DNA of 64,000 nt from Arthrobacter nitroguajacolicus_D (GTDB lineage Bacteria; Actinomycetota; Actinomycetes; Actinomycetales; Micrococcaceae), in the NCBI RefSeq assembly GCF_031455195.1, contig NZ_JAVDSH010000005.1, positions 124,001 through 188,000 on the forward strand. Reading direction: 5' to 3'. Positions 1-7,022 of the stretch are shown here, in pieces. Both the position numbers and the translations under genes were made by a program. Under the pieces are notes generated by a model, which had not been told where the DNA came from, ran no database searches, and saw only the letters and a list, made by a program, of their open reading frames with translations. Each line of letters opens with the position of its first letter. The first letter of the stretch is position 1.

Positions 1-1
1 A

Positions 2-223
2 GAGATCCCCAAGGTCCTCACTACCGAGGCCGTCAAGGAGTCCGACGTCGTCATCACCATGGGGTGCGGCGACGAATGCCCCTATTTCCCTGGCAAGCGC
101 TACGAGGACTGGGTTCTCGAGGACCCTGCCGGGCAAGGCGTGGACGCAGTCCGTCCCATCCGCGATGAGATCAAGACCCGCATCGAGAATCTGATCGCAT
201 CACTGATCCCCGCAGCTAAGTAA
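2..223 (+). CDS. arsC: Arsenate reductase, C-terminal part (cut by window edge)
   Basis: The last 73 codons of a low-molecular-weight phosphatase-type arsenate reductase, which reduces arsenate to arsenite in the cytoplasm. The frame is open from the window edge to TAA at 221. The fragment holds a Cys-rich segment (TMGCGDECPYFPGKRYEDW) and the acidic DPAGQ stretch typical of actinobacterial ArsC; the N-terminal CX5R nucleophile loop lies outside the window. The thioredoxin reductase gene starts 25 nt downstream on the same strand, which fits the thioredoxin-coupled ArsC class, so the two are probably cotranscribed. The family call rests on the C-terminus only. Confidence 0.8.
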   Translation, partial: EIPKVLTTEAVKESDVVITMGCGDECPYFPGKRYEDWVLEDPAGQGVDAVRPIRDEIKTRIENLIASLIPAAK

Positions 224-248
224 ATCCGAGCATCCAGGAGCGATTTCC

Positions 249-1226
249 GTGAGCAACGAACAACTGATCATCATAGGGTCCGGCCCTGCCGGCTACACAG
301 CTGCCATCTACGCGGCCCGCGCGGGGCTGAACCCCTTGGTTCTGGCTGGCTCGGTCACTGCTGGCGGCGCCCTCATGAACACCACGGAAGTGGAGAACTT
401 CCCCGGGTTCCCCGGCGGTATCCAAGGGCCTGAGCTCATGGACGGTCTCCAGGAACAGGCCGAAAAGTTCGGCGCGCGGATAGTGTTCGACGACGTCACG
501 GAGGTTGACCTGAAGGGTCACCTCAAGCGGGTGGTCACCGGAGCCGGTGAGACACACGAGGCACCTGCCGTCATCCTCGCCACAGGTTCTGCCTACAAAG
601 AGCTGGGCCTGCCGGAAGAGAAGAAGCTCAGCGGCCACGGAGTGTCCTGGTGTGCCACCTGCGATGGCTTCTTCTTCCGTGAGCAGGACATCATCGTGGT
701 TGGTGGCGGTGACTCCGCGATGGAAGAAGCTACCTTCCTGACGCGCTTCGGGAAGTCCGTCACAGTGGTGGTCCGGAAGGGTGAGCTGCGGGCCTCCCGC
801 ATCATGGCCCAGCGAGCCAAGGACAATCCCAAGATCACGTTCGCGTGGAACTCGGCCATCACCAAAATCCACGGTGACAACAAAGTGACCGGTGTGACGC
901 TCACCGACACCCGAACCGGCGAAACCCGGGAGCAAGGGGCTACAGGTATCTTCGTGGCCATTGGCCACCTGCCGCGCACCGAGCTCGTCGCTGGGCAGGT
1001 AGAGCTTGACGACGAGGGCTACATCAAGGTGGAGTCGCCCACCACGCTGACCAATTTGTCGGGTGTGTTCGCATGCGGCGACGCCGTTGACCACCGCTAT
1101 CGGCAAGCCATCACAGCGGCCGGCACTGGCTGCGCGGCTGCCTTGGACGCCGAACGCTATCTCGCAGCCCTGGACGACGCTGACAGCATCGCAACAGCAC
1201 TGGTCGAAGAGCCTACCCACTTCTGA
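249..1226 (+). CDS. trxB: Thioredoxin reductase (arsT-like) of arsenic operon
   Basis: NADPH-dependent FAD enzyme of 325 aa that reduces thioredoxin. Visible are the FAD-binding GSGPAG at residues 10-15, the redox-active CATC pair (C135 and C138), the NADPH-binding VVGGGDSAMEE near 150, and the C-terminal FAD motif CGDAVDH. Length is normal for TrxB. GTG at 249 is preceded by AGGAG (236-240), which fixes the start. Its place between arsC and an ArsO-like gene suggests it supplies electrons to ArsC, as arsT does in Streptomyces arsenic clusters. It could instead be the housekeeping TrxB, but that gene normally sits beside trxA, which is not seen here. Confidence 0.92.
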   Translation: MSNEQLIIIGSGPAGYTAAIYAARAGLNPLVLAGSVTAGGALMNTTEVENFPGFPGGIQGPELMDGLQEQAEKFGARIVFDDVTEVDLKGHLKRVVTGAGETHEAPAVILATGSAYKELGLPEEKKLSGHGVSWCATCDGFFFREQDIIVVGGGDSAMEEATFLTRFGKSVTVVVRKGELRASRIMAQRAKDNPKITFAWNSAITKIHGDNKVTGVTLTDTRTGETREQGATGIFVAIGHLPRTELVAGQVELDDEGYIKVESPTTLTNLSGVFACGDAVDHRYRQAITAAGTGCAAALDAERYLAALDDADSIATALVEEPTHF

Positions 1227-1254
1227 GCGTTACCAATGGAGGTATGAGTTACCC

Positions 1255-2622
1255 ATGGTTGAAAACCTTCCCGTCGCCGTGATCGGTGCCGGTCCCGTCG
1301 GTTTGGCTGCAGCAGCCCACCTGCTTGAACGCGGTCTGGACCCGTTGATCTTTGAAGCCGGTGCAACGGCAGGTGCCGCCATCGAACAGTGGCGTCACAT
1401 CCGGTTGTTCTCACCATGGCGATTCAACCTCGACGCCGCGGCCGTCCGCTTACTCGAACCCACGGGCTGGCAGTCTCCGCGGCTGACAGCTCTTCCCTAC
1501 GGCGCCGAACTCATCGACAACTACCTTGCCCCGTTGGCCGCCATCCCGGCGATCGCTTCCCGACTCCGGACAGGAGCCCGGGTTCTCGGGGTCACCCGGC
1601 GTGGGTTGGACAAGACCCAGGGGCGCAACCGCGACACTACCCCCTTTGTTGTGCGCGTCCAAGATACGGCGGGGGAGGTGCGCGACTACGCCGTTTCGGC
1701 GGTCATCGATGCCTCAGGCACATGGTCAAGGCCCAACCCGCTGGGCATGTCGGGCCTGCCTGCCATCGGTGAGGACAGTGCCTCAGACCGGATCTCGTCA
1801 TCCCTTCCCGACGTCTCAGGGCGGGACCGGCATTCCTTCGCTGGACGCCGGGTCCTGGTGGTCGGTGCGGGGCACTCTGCAGCGAATACTTTGATCAACC
1901 TTGCGGAACTTGCCAAGGAAGAGCCGGGGACACGCATTCTTTGGGCCGTACGCGGAGCCTCGGCAGAGAAGACATACGGCGGCGGTGATGCCGATGGTCT
2001 GCCCGCACGCGGACAGCTTGGTTCCCGACTCCGTCGCCTGGTGGAAGCCGGAAGGATCCACCTGCACACGGGCTTTGGTATCAGCTCCCTGGCCGAATCC
2101 GAGGGTGGCCTCACCGTCACAGCAAGCGACGGACGCACCTTGGCGGCGGACGTCGTCGTACCTTGTACCGGCTTTCGCCCCGACCTCGAGATGCTCCGCG
2201 AGCTGCGCCTGGACCTGGACCCGGCTGTTGAGGCGCCCACCGAACTGGGGCCACTCATCGATCCCGAGTTCCACTCCTGCGGCACTGTTCCGCCGCACGG
2301 CGCCAGGGTTCTCGCGCACCCGGAGAAGGACTTCTACATCGTGGGCATGAAGTCCTACGGCCGGGCTCCCACGTTTTTGCTGGCTACTGGCTACGAGCAG
2401 GTTCGTTCAGTGGCCGCGGCGCTGGCAGGAGATCGAGCGGCAGCTGACACCGTGCACCTGGAACTACCGGAAACCGGCGTGTGCTCGTCCGATGCCGGTA
2501 CCAGCTGCGACGTTCCTGCTGTTGCGTCTGCGGAGGATGATTCCAGCAGCTGCTGCTCCGTTCCCGAACCGGTGCTCATCGGCATTCCGACCGGGCTGGC
2601 CCACGGTCGTTCCGGAGCCTAG
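1255..2622 (+). CDS. ArsO-like FAD-dependent oxidoreductase with Cys-rich tail
   Basis: A 455-aa flavoprotein monooxygenase-like enzyme. The N-terminal FAD fold has GAGPVG near residue 10, a second dinucleotide fold has VVGAGHSAANT near 205, and CTGFRPD near 310 is the usual late FAD motif. The frame is open upstream to 1063, but this overlaps trxB. ATG at 1255 has GGAGG at 1238-1242 and places the FAD motif correctly. ArsO flavoproteins occur in actinobacterial arsenic clusters; their substrate is not firmly established. The last ~50 residues are unusual, with five Cys including an adjacent pair (SSSCCSVPE), which could bind arsenite or a metal. Last gene of the arsenic operon as seen. Confidence 0.75.
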   Translation: MVENLPVAVIGAGPVGLAAAAHLLERGLDPLIFEAGATAGAAIEQWRHIRLFSPWRFNLDAAAVRLLEPTGWQSPRLTALPYGAELIDNYLAPLAAIPAIASRLRTGARVLGVTRRGLDKTQGRNRDTTPFVVRVQDTAGEVRDYAVSAVIDASGTWSRPNPLGMSGLPAIGEDSASDRISSSLPDVSGRDRHSFAGRRVLVVGAGHSAANTLINLAELAKEEPGTRILWAVRGASAEKTYGGGDADGLPARGQLGSRLRRLVEAGRIHLHTGFGISSLAESEGGLTVTASDGRTLAADVVVPCTGFRPDLEMLRELRLDLDPAVEAPTELGPLIDPEFHSCGTVPPHGARVLAHPEKDFYIVGMKSYGRAPTFLLATGYEQVRSVAAALAGDRAAADTVHLELPETGVCSSDAGTSCDVPAVASAEDDSSSCCSVPEPVLIGIPTGLAHGRSGA

Positions 2623-2640
2623 CCCAAGCGATCAACCGGG

Positions 2641-3507
2641 TCAGGCGCTGACCGTATTCCGTTCCCTGTAGGAGTCTGCTGCGTAGACGCCGAGGACGCG
2701 CACTTCCGTTGTGAAGAACTCCAACTCCTCCAGCGCACGCCGCAGGCGGGCGTCCTCGGGGTGGCCTTCCACGTCGGACAGGAACATAGTTGCGGCGAAC
2801 TCGTCGCCCACCATGTAGCTTTCCAAACGGGTCATGTTGAGGCCGTTGGTGGCGAATCCACCCAGCGCCTTGTAGAGGGCTGAGGGAACGTTGCGGACCC
2901 GGAAGACGAAGCTGGTGATCGCGGGACCGGGGAGTTCTTCTTTGGTGGGAAGCTCGCGTTCCCGGGCCAGGACAACAAATCGGGTGGTGTTGCTTGGGTT
3001 GTCTTCGACGCCGGAGGCAAGCACGTCCAGTCCGTACAGTTGGGCGGCAAGCGGCGGAGCCAGCGACAGCTTGCGCGGATCATTCCACTCGCTGACTTCG
3101 CGGGCTGAACCCGCCGTGTCACCGGCAATGACAGGCTTGAGCCCGGCTTCGCGGATGATCCTGCGGCACTGACCCAGCGCATGGATGTGGCTGTGGACCT
3201 CGGTGGCCTCCTCAATGGTGCTCCCCGGAATTCCCATCAGGTCAAAGTGGATCGGCAGGAAGTACTCTCCGACGATCTGGAGCTTCGATTGGGGAAGCAG
3301 CACGTGAATGTCGGCTACTCGTCCAGCGATGGAGTTCTCGATGGGGATCATGGCCAGATCGACGTCTCCGTTGGAGACCAGTTCAAACGCGTCCTCAAAG
3401 CTGGCGCACGGCACGCTTTCAAGTTCGGGGAACATTTCCTTGCACGCGAGATCCGAATTGGCTCCGGGCTCACCTTGGTACGCAATCTTCTGGGCCATGC
3501 TGCTCAT
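2641..3507 (-). CDS. pheA: Prephenate dehydratase
   Basis: Converts prephenate to phenylpyruvate in phenylalanine synthesis. About 288 aa: a catalytic PDT domain beginning KIAYQGEPGANS, with the conserved TRF signature (SNTTRFVVLA) near residue 200, then a C-terminal ACT domain (TSFVFRVRNVPSALYKALGG, then LESY) that binds phenylalanine for feedback inhibition. The frame is open to 3570, but the extra residues do not look like family sequence. ATG at 3507 or 3498 fits better, although no strong ribosome-binding site is seen at either. It is monofunctional, with no chorismate mutase domain, as is usual in actinobacteria. Divergent from the mepB-like gene. Confidence 0.92.
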   Translation of the reverse strand: MSSMAQKIAYQGEPGANSDLACKEMFPELESVPCASFEDAFELVSNGDVDLAMIPIENSIAGRVADIHVLLPQSKLQIVGEYFLPIHFDLMGIPGSTIEEATEVHSHIHALGQCRRIIREAGLKPVIAGDTAGSAREVSEWNDPRKLSLAPPLAAQLYGLDVLASGVEDNPSNTTRFVVLARERELPTKEELPGPAITSFVFRVRNVPSALYKALGGFATNGLNMTRLESYMVGDEFAATMFLSDVEGHPEDARLRRALEELEFFTTEVRVLGVYAADSYRERNTVSA

Positions 3508-3603
3508 GGTTACATGGCTGGCGCCCGGCAACCCAACCGCGTCCACCCTGTGACGGGACAAGCGGGGCAATCATCTGGTTTCGTGGCCTGTAGGGTTTCG
3601 AAG

Positions 3604-4101
3604 GTGAACTTCCACGCCTTTGAGCGCTTCGTGGCCCGGCAGTCGAGTCCCGATGATTCCCGTGGGGTTGTCCACGCGGAAGAGCAGAACAGCGACTACG
3701 AATCCGGAGTTGCATTGATCGACGGACAGCAGTGGCGCATCCGGACTGCACGGATCACACCGACGAAACCAGGCGCATTTGTGGCGGTGTGGAAGCGGGA
3801 CAACAGTGGCTCAACCCGTCCCTTCACCGCCGCGGAGTCGCTGTCAGGCCTGCTCGTCTTCGTGGAGGTCGGTGAGAGATTCGGAGCATTCCGGTTCACC
3901 CCTGAGCAGCTGATCTCACTGGGTTATGTCAGCTCCGGGTCGCGTCAGGGCAAACGAGGCTTCCGGGTCTATCCACCGTGGTGCACTGATTTGAATCCCC
4001 AAGCGCTGCGCACCCAGCGCGGGCAGGCCCCTGCGTTCGTCGAGCTACCGTCGACGTGCGCAGCGGGGCCCGCCCCGGCCACTGGTGGAGCTAGCCGTTG
4101 A
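3604..4101 (+). CDS. MepB-family protein
   Basis: A 165-aa protein of the MepB family, named after a gene of the Staphylococcus aureus mepRAB multidrug-efflux operon; its biochemical function is unknown. Recognisable parts are RTARITPTKPGAFVAVWKRD, the FGAFRFTPEQL segment and the highly conserved GKRGFRVYPPW near the C-terminus. The frame runs open back to 3181, but that part is antisense to pheA and has no family similarity. GTG at 3604 is supported by TAGGGT at 3591-3596, seven nt upstream, which suggests a leaderless transcript. The end overlaps the convergent aldehyde dehydrogenase by 11 bp. No MepA-type efflux pump is nearby. Confidence 0.8.
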   Translation: MNFHAFERFVARQSSPDDSRGVVHAEEQNSDYESGVALIDGQQWRIRTARITPTKPGAFVAVWKRDNSGSTRPFTAAESLSGLLVFVEVGERFGAFRFTPEQLISLGYVSSGSRQGKRGFRVYPPWCTDLNPQALRTQRGQAPAFVELPSTCAAGPAPATGGASR

Positions 4102-5503
4102 TGACCTGCGGAACGCCGAGTGCTTTGAGGCCCTCGGCGCCGAACTCCAAGCCGTAGCCGGACTGCTTCGCTCCACCGAACGGGACGCGGGGGTCCACGG
4201 CTCCGTGCTTGTTGATCCACACGGTGCCGGCCTGGATACGTGAAGCGACTTCGCGCGCGGCACCCAAGTCTGAGGACCAAACCGAGGCGCCCAGTCCGAC
4301 GTCGAGCGCGTTCGCCTTGGCGACCGCCTCATCAACGGTGCTGTACTTGATGATCGGCAGGGCCGGGCCGAACTGTTCCTCGGCGACCAGCGGGTTGTCG
4401 TTGTCGATGTCCGCCACCAGGGTGGTGGGGTAGAAGTTGCCGGGGGCGTCGGCGTCGGGGTTGCCGCCGATCAGCACCCGGGCACCGGAATCGCGAGCGG
4501 CTTCCACCAGACGGGCCACGATGTCGTATTGCTGCCGGTTCTGCAGCGGACCCAGAACGTTGTTCTCGTCCAGACCGTTGCCCATGGGCATCGCCGCAGC
4601 AACAGCAGTGAGCTCTGAACATACGGCCTCGTACTGCGATTCGTGGACGTACAGGCGCTTCAGTGCCGCGCAGGTTTGGCCGGTGTTGATGAACGCACCC
4701 CAGAACAGCCCCTCGGCAATTGCCTTGGGATCCGAATCAGGGAGGACGATGCCGGCGTCGTTGCCACCGAGTTCCAGCGTGAGCCTCTTGACCGTGTCGG
4801 CCGACGATCGAATGATCGCCTTGCCCGTGGCGGTGGAACCGGTGAACATGACCTTGCCGATCGCGTCGTGCGAGGCCAGCGCTTCACCGACGTCGCGGCC
4901 ACCGGAGACCACGGACAGCAGGCCTTCCGGCAGTTCCTGGTTGATGATCGAGGCCAGTGCCAGCACGGACAGCGGGGTGTATTCGGACGGTTTGACCACC
5001 ACGGCGTTGCCCATGCGCAGGGCCGGTGCGATCTGCCAGACGGTGATCATCATGGGCCAGTTCCACGGGCCAATGGCACCCACGACGCCGATGGGCCGGT
5101 AGTGCAGTTCGGCGTGGGTTTCGCCGTCGTCCACTACGGTTTCCGGGTCGAGCGGCGTGGCGGCGGTGGCGCGCAGCCATGCCGCGCAGGCGCCGACTTC
5201 GAAACGCGCGTTCGGGCCGTTCAGCGGCTTCCCCTGTTCGCGGGAGAGCAGCTGGGCGAGTTCTTCGGCAGAGCGTTCGACGGCGTCGGCTGCTTTCATG
5301 AGCGCAGCGGACCTGGCGTCGTGGCCCAGGGCAGCCCAGGCAGGTTGCGCTGCCGTGGCGGCGGTGATGGCTGCTTCGAGATCCTGGACGGTGTGCACGG
5401 GGGCTTCGCCAACCGCTTCACCCGTTGCCGGGTCAAGGATGGTGCGGCTGTTCTGGCCGGTGGCCGGGGTGATCGAGGCCAGCAGGGCGTCGTAAGTCTC
5501 CAT
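4091..5503 (-). CDS. NAD(P)-dependent aldehyde dehydrogenase
   Basis: A 470-aa member of the ALDH superfamily, oxidising an aldehyde (succinate-semialdehyde-like class) to its acid. Visible are the Asn of the oxyanion hole in GPWNWPM, the cofactor-binding KPSEYTPLS, FTGSTATGK, the general-base Glu in LELGGND, and the catalytic Cys in NTGQTCAALKR. The frame continues upstream to 5638, but ATG at 5503 has a GGAG just upstream and gives the normal family length. The substrate cannot be read from the sequence; the amine oxidase gene at 7 kb would generate aldehydes, so a link is possible but unproven. Confidence 0.88.
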   Translation of the reverse strand: METYDALLASITPATGQNSRTILDPATGEAVGEAPVHTVQDLEAAITAATAAQPAWAALGHDARSAALMKAADAVERSAEELAQLLSREQGKPLNGPNARFEVGACAAWLRATAATPLDPETVVDDGETHAELHYRPIGVVGAIGPWNWPMMITVWQIAPALRMGNAVVVKPSEYTPLSVLALASIINQELPEGLLSVVSGGRDVGEALASHDAIGKVMFTGSTATGKAIIRSSADTVKRLTLELGGNDAGIVLPDSDPKAIAEGLFWGAFINTGQTCAALKRLYVHESQYEAVCSELTAVAAAMPMGNGLDENNVLGPLQNRQQYDIVARLVEAARDSGARVLIGGNPDADAPGNFYPTTLVADIDNDNPLVAEEQFGPALPIIKYSTVDEAVAKANALDVGLGASVWSSDLGAAREVASRIQAGTVWINKHGAVDPRVPFGGAKQSGYGLEFGAEGLKALGVPQVING

Positions 5504-5605
5504 TGGTACTCCGCTCGGGTAGTAAGTCTTGGCGGCCGGTGAGGCGCGCGCCGATGTTTCCAGTGTGGTCGGCGTCACGCGTTCCCGCCTTGTCGTTGAA
5601 CGAAC

Positions 5606-5643
5606 AGCCCTTGACGGGAAGCGAACGCTTTCCGTCAAGGGCT
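5606..5643. repeat. 38-nt near-perfect palindrome between aldehyde dehydrogenase and LysE-type genes
   Basis: The arms 5606-5623 and 5626-5643 (AGCCCTTGACGGGAAGCG and its complement) pair over 18 bp with one mismatch and a 2-nt centre. It lies between divergently transcribed genes, so it may be an operator or a strong cruciform. A TTGACG element is present on each strand inside it. Confidence 0.6.
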
Positions 5644-5665
5644 GCCGTGCCCGATAATCGAGCTT

Positions 5666-6313
5666 GTGACTCTTGCTTCCCTTGCGGCCTTCGCCGGTCT
5701 GTGCCTCGTCTTGTCCGTCACTCCCGGTCCGGACACGTTCCTCGTGCTGCGGATCGCGCTGAACCGGCCAAGCGCGGGAATCGCTGCGGCTGCCGGGTCT
5801 TCCGCGGCGGCGATCGTTTGGGCCGGGCTGGTGGGTGTCGGCCTGGCCGCCCTCCTGGAGCAGTCCGCGGAACTGTTTCGGTGGGTCAAGATCGCCGGCG
5901 GCTTGTACTTGCTGTATCTGGGAGTCTCGTCGTTCATCAAGTCACGCAAGGCAGCCAAAGCAGCCGGGGCAGCCGGAACAGCGGAGGAGAACGCGCCCCT
6001 CCCTTACAACCGTCTCTCAGCATTCGCCGCGGGCGCGCTCTCCACGCTCCTCAACCCCAAGGTTGGCTTGTTCTACCTGGCCGTGGTCCCGCAGTTCATC
6101 CCGCACGGCGGCGACACCATGGGTACGTCGCTCATTCTGGGCGTCGTCGTTGCAGTGATCGCCTTCGCGTACCTCTCGATGATCGCCGTCGTGGCCTTCA
6201 AAGCGATGCGGTGGCTCAAACGACCCAAGGTGAGCACCGTCGTCGAACGTGTCAGCAGCGGCGTGATCGCCGGTCTTGGCGTCGGCGTGGTTGCCTCGGG
6301 CGCTACGAGCTAA
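5666..6313 (+). CDS. LysE/RhtB-family amino-acid exporter
   Basis: Integral membrane exporter of 215 aa with about six transmembrane segments. The N-terminal family signature is clear (SVTPGPDTFLVLR), as is the mid-protein FAAGALSTLLNPKVGLFY. Family members export lysine, homoserine, threonine or related compounds; the substrate here is unknown. The start is GTG at 5666 with no ribosome-binding site but GATAAT at 5653-5658, seven nt upstream, compatible with leaderless translation. The end overlaps the convergent TetR gene by 4 bp. Confidence 0.88.
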   Translation: MTLASLAAFAGLCLVLSVTPGPDTFLVLRIALNRPSAGIAAAAGSSAAAIVWAGLVGVGLAALLEQSAELFRWVKIAGGLYLLYLGVSSFIKSRKAAKAAGAAGTAEENAPLPYNRLSAFAAGALSTLLNPKVGLFYLAVVPQFIPHGGDTMGTSLILGVVVAVIAFAYLSMIAVVAFKAMRWLKRPKVSTVVERVSSGVIAGLGVGVVASGATS

Positions 6314-6900
6314 GCGGCCAGCAGCGCCAGGTAGTTATCCAACTGTCCGGAAAGATCCTGGGAGAAATGCTCGGCAGGGGAAAGCGCCGCGACGATCTGC
6401 GCGCCGAGCATCATGTTGAGCAGGTGGTCGGCGACGGCGGCGTCCCCGATCGGGGTGCTGATCTCACCGGCCGCGCGGGCTGCTGCGGCATGAGCCGTGA
6501 TGGTGGTGTGCCACTGGTTCATGGACTCGCTGTGGAGCGCGGCCATGTCAGCGTCGTTGAGGGCCTTCTGCCAGAACGGAATCACAATGCGGGCCTCGTT
6601 GACGCGTTCCTCATCCAGCGGCAGAACTTCAGCGCAGAACGCGCGAAGCGCAGCGACGCCTGACAGCCCCTCGGTCATCGTGGCGATGCGCTGGTTGGTG
6701 CGGTTGAAGACGTGGCCGAAAGCTGATGTCAGCAGCAGGTCCTTGGTGGGGAAGTAGGGCTTCAAGGCACCGTTGGCGAAACCTGCTTCCTCGGCGATTT
6801 CCCGCATGGTGGCGCCTTCCATGCCGAGCCGGGCAATGATCCGCCACGTTGCGTCGACCAGCTCGAGGCGTCGTTGATCGTGGTCCACAATCTTTGGCAC
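6310..6900 (-). CDS. TetR-family regulator next to amine oxidase
   Basis: A 196-aa repressor-type protein: an N-terminal TetR helix-turn-helix (TMREIAEEAGFANGALKPYFPTKDLL, residues ~30-55) and a BetI-like C-terminal ligand domain. The frame continues to ATG at 6948, but GTG at 6900 has a well-placed GGGAG upstream and begins PKIVDHDQRR like homologues. It is divergent from the amine oxidase gene, and a 26-bp imperfect palindrome lies between them at 6961-6986. It therefore probably represses the oxidase operon and responds to an amine or its aldehyde. Confidence 0.87.
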   Translation of the reverse strand: MPKIVDHDQRRLELVDATWRIIARLGMEGATMREIAEEAGFANGALKPYFPTKDLLLTSAFGHVFNRTNQRIATMTEGLSGVAALRAFCAEVLPLDEERVNEARIVIPFWQKALNDADMAALHSESMNQWHTTITAHAAAARAAGEISTPIGDAAVADHLLNMMLGAQIVAALSPAEHFSQDLSGQLDNYLALLAA

Positions 6901-6960
6901 TTGGTGGTCTCCCGGAAAAATAATCGGCGGAAAGGTCTTGTGACTCATCTTACGTTTTGG

Positions 6961-6986
6961 TTATTCTCTACAACTATAGAAAATAA
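6961..6986. promoter_or_regulatory. Candidate TetR operator upstream of amine oxidase
   Basis: Imperfect palindrome TTATT-C-TCTA, centre, TAGA-A-AATAA; 20 of 26 positions agree with the reverse complement. It is the only AT-rich stretch in the 122-nt gap between the divergent TetR and amine oxidase genes and probably overlaps their promoters. Confidence 0.6.
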
Positions 6987-7022
6987 ATCCTGACCGTACG
7001 CGGTCCCGGACAAGAGGCAGCC

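Noticed and set aside
3181..3603. N-terminal extension of the MepB-like frame
   Set aside because: This portion is antisense to pheA, has no MepB similarity, and the start signal is at 3604.
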